Below are positions 61,016 to 64,000 of a stretch of DNA of 64,000 nucleotides, piece after piece. Under the pieces are notes generated by a model. It ran no database searches. It had not been told where the DNA came from and saw only the letters and a program-made list of their open reading frames with translations. Origin of the DNA: Kaistella carnis (GTDB lineage Bacteria > Bacteroidota > Bacteroidia > Flavobacteriales > Weeksellaceae); contig NZ_CP034159.1 in the NCBI RefSeq assembly GCF_003860585.1, forward strand, positions 2,666,001-2,730,000, given 5' to 3'. The stretch's first letter is position 1. Each line of letters opens with the position of its first letter. Both the position numbers and the translations under genes were made by a program.

Positions 61016-61118
61016 CACTCGCAAATCGGATCACACGACAGAAAGATGATTCGGTGTTAACGCGAGAAGAATAGAGATCATTGACATACAAATAACAACC
61101 AAAAGAAATTAAGGAAAA

Positions 61119-61148
61119 ACAAAGCGTCAATAACTTTGAGTGAGTCAG
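61119..61148 (+). other. 5' arm of the 16S precursor processing stem
   Basis: AACTTTGAGTGAGT with CAAAGC upstream pairs with the 3' arm at 62731-62757 (ACTTGCTCAAAGTT, GCTTTG), closing the pre-16S loop. Such stems are RNase III substrates. The sequence GATCATTGACAT at 61076, repeated before 23S at 63360, belongs to the same leader. Confidence 0.6.
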
Positions 61149-61156
61149 ACAAACAT

Positions 61157-62673
<1,517 letters not shown>

Positions 62674-62730
62674 TTGAGACTCTTCGTTAGGAGAGTATAA
62701 ACAAACAAAAGATACTTAAATGTATCAGAG

Positions 62731-62757
62731 CACTTGCTCAAAGTTAGCTTTGCTTTT
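62731..62757 (+). other. 3' arm of the 16S precursor processing stem
   Basis: Complementary to 61119-61148: ACTTGCTCAAAGTT pairs with AACTTTGAGTGAGT (two mismatched or G-T positions), then GCTTTG with CAAAGC. Confidence 0.6.
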
Positions 62758-62869
62758 TCTTTATTTTGGTTGCTATTTTATAAAAAACATACCCACTAGG
62801 ATTAGTAATCAGGGAGGAGAGATAATTAACAATTGATAATTAATAAATTATTAATAATTAATTAAATAG

Positions 62870-62943
62870 AGTCTCGTAGCTCAGCTGGTTAGAGCGCTAC
62901 ACTGATAATGTAGAGGTCGGCAGTTCGAGCCTGCCCGAGACTA
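62870..62943 (+). tRNA. tRNA-Ile (GAU)
   Basis: 74 nt, cloverleaf complete: acceptor AGTCTCG with CGAGACT, D-arm GCTC/GAGC, anticodon stem CTACA/TGTAG with loop CTGATAA (anticodon GAT at 62904-62906), T-arm GGCAG/CTGCC with TTCGAGC. It lies in the 16S-23S spacer. CCA is not encoded (CTACTA follows). Confidence 0.95.
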
Positions 62944-63036
62944 CTAATTTAGAGTACAGGAGTTGTAAAGTAGATGAGTTGTAGAGTAGCAGTACTCAAA
63001 CACTCAATTACTGATAACTCACCTACTCATACTAGC

Positions 63037-63110
63037 GGGGAATTAGCTCAGTTGGCTAGAGCGCCTGCCTTGCACGCAGGAGGTCAAGGGTTCGACTCCC
63101 TTATTCTCCA
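63037..63110 (+). tRNA. tRNA-Ala (UGC)
   Basis: 74 nt: acceptor GGGGAAT with ATTCTCC (one G-T pair), anticodon stem CCTGC/GCAGG with loop CTTGCAC (anticodon TGC at 63071-63073), T-arm AAGGG/CCCTT. It is the usual second tRNA of the rrn spacer. CCA is not encoded. The 370 bp from here to 23S contain leader and processing sequence only. Confidence 0.95.
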
Positions 63111-63482
63111 CAGAGTTATAGTGATATAACGGGAACAAGTTACAGAGATGTAGCGACAAGCTTCTTAAAAGAAGCAAGCACAGAAGATAATTACAATTAA
63201 GAAAAAAGAATAATGCCGATTGGAGGCAGAACAGACTGGATAACCAGGAAGTTTGGATAGGATCGAGACCTATATATTCACAGTTTTGAAGGACTGATTT
63301 CAAAGTGACGGAAAGAGCCAAAAACAATTTCTGTTTATCAGTAGGACAAGAAGAAATACGATCATTGACATTAACGATAAGAACATCACAAAGAGAAAAC
63401 CGCGCACTTTCGAGTGCCGAGTTTAAATAAAACTAGTCTAACAGCAATGTTAGACAAAAAACTGAACTAATATATTATTAGG

Positions 63483-64000
<518 letters not shown>

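Overview
The window is chromosomal DNA of a member of the Bacteroidota, most likely a Weeksellaceae (Chryseobacterium/Kaistella-like). Evidence is the AT-rich sequence, a SusC/RagA receptor, an ExbB-ExbD-ExbD-TonB operon, promoters of the Bacteroidota form (TTG, about 20 bp, TAnnTTTG), almost no Shine-Dalgarno sequences, and a 16S rRNA whose 3' tail lacks the canonical anti-Shine-Dalgarno core.

Layout. 1-7.5 kb is core chromosome: the N-terminal part of a SusC-like receptor, rnhB, yidC, pyrG and a decayed thioredoxin-like gene. 7.56-33.7 kb is foreign. Two integrative elements sit head to tail in the 3' end of the tmRNA gene (ssrA, 33702-34097, minus strand). They are marked by three same-orientation copies of a 14-bp core, GTGGAGTTGGAGGG, at 7561, 27145 and 33701. 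Element A (7561-27145, about 19.6 kb) is a mobilizable element: tyrosine integrase, replication-type genes (DUF3987, DUF6371), MobC and relaxase, no conjugation machinery, and defence-type cargo. The cargo is a bacterial PH-domain membrane protein, a structured palindromic RNA candidate, a type I restriction-modification operon (hsdM, hsdS, a DUF1016 nuclease, hsdR) and a 1053-residue metallophosphoesterase-STAND NTPase fusion. An IS1595-family insertion with a perfect 8-bp target duplication sits exactly at the stop codon of the DUF3987 gene. Element B (27145-33701, about 6.6 kb) is compact: integrase, excisionase-like HTH proteins, a replication-type protein, a small protein resembling DUF5681/terminase small subunits, and unknown genes. 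This layout resembles a phage satellite.

34.1-60.4 kb is core chromosome again. It holds three tandem carboxypeptidase-like secreted proteins, a SIMPL protein, several lipoproteins, a DsbD-type reductase, tilS, an OmpA-family lipoprotein, an O-methyltransferase, an NlpC/P60 hydrolase, Kdo transferase (waaA), a glycosyltransferase, leuS and the TonB energy-transduction cluster with a PstS-like lipoprotein and a TPR protein. 60.4-64 kb is the start of an rrn operon: three tandem promoters, 16S, tRNA-Ile(GAU), tRNA-Ala(UGC) and the 5' end of 23S. Three copies of a dispersed palindromic repeat lie at about 34.3, 41.5 and 60.5 kb.

The most interesting item is the element A cargo, chiefly the phosphoesterase-STAND protein next to the restriction operon. 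Next come the accretion of two elements at ssrA, each supplying a replacement tmRNA terminator, and the structured RNA candidate at 16542-16717. All functional statements are from reading the sequence; no database search was run.
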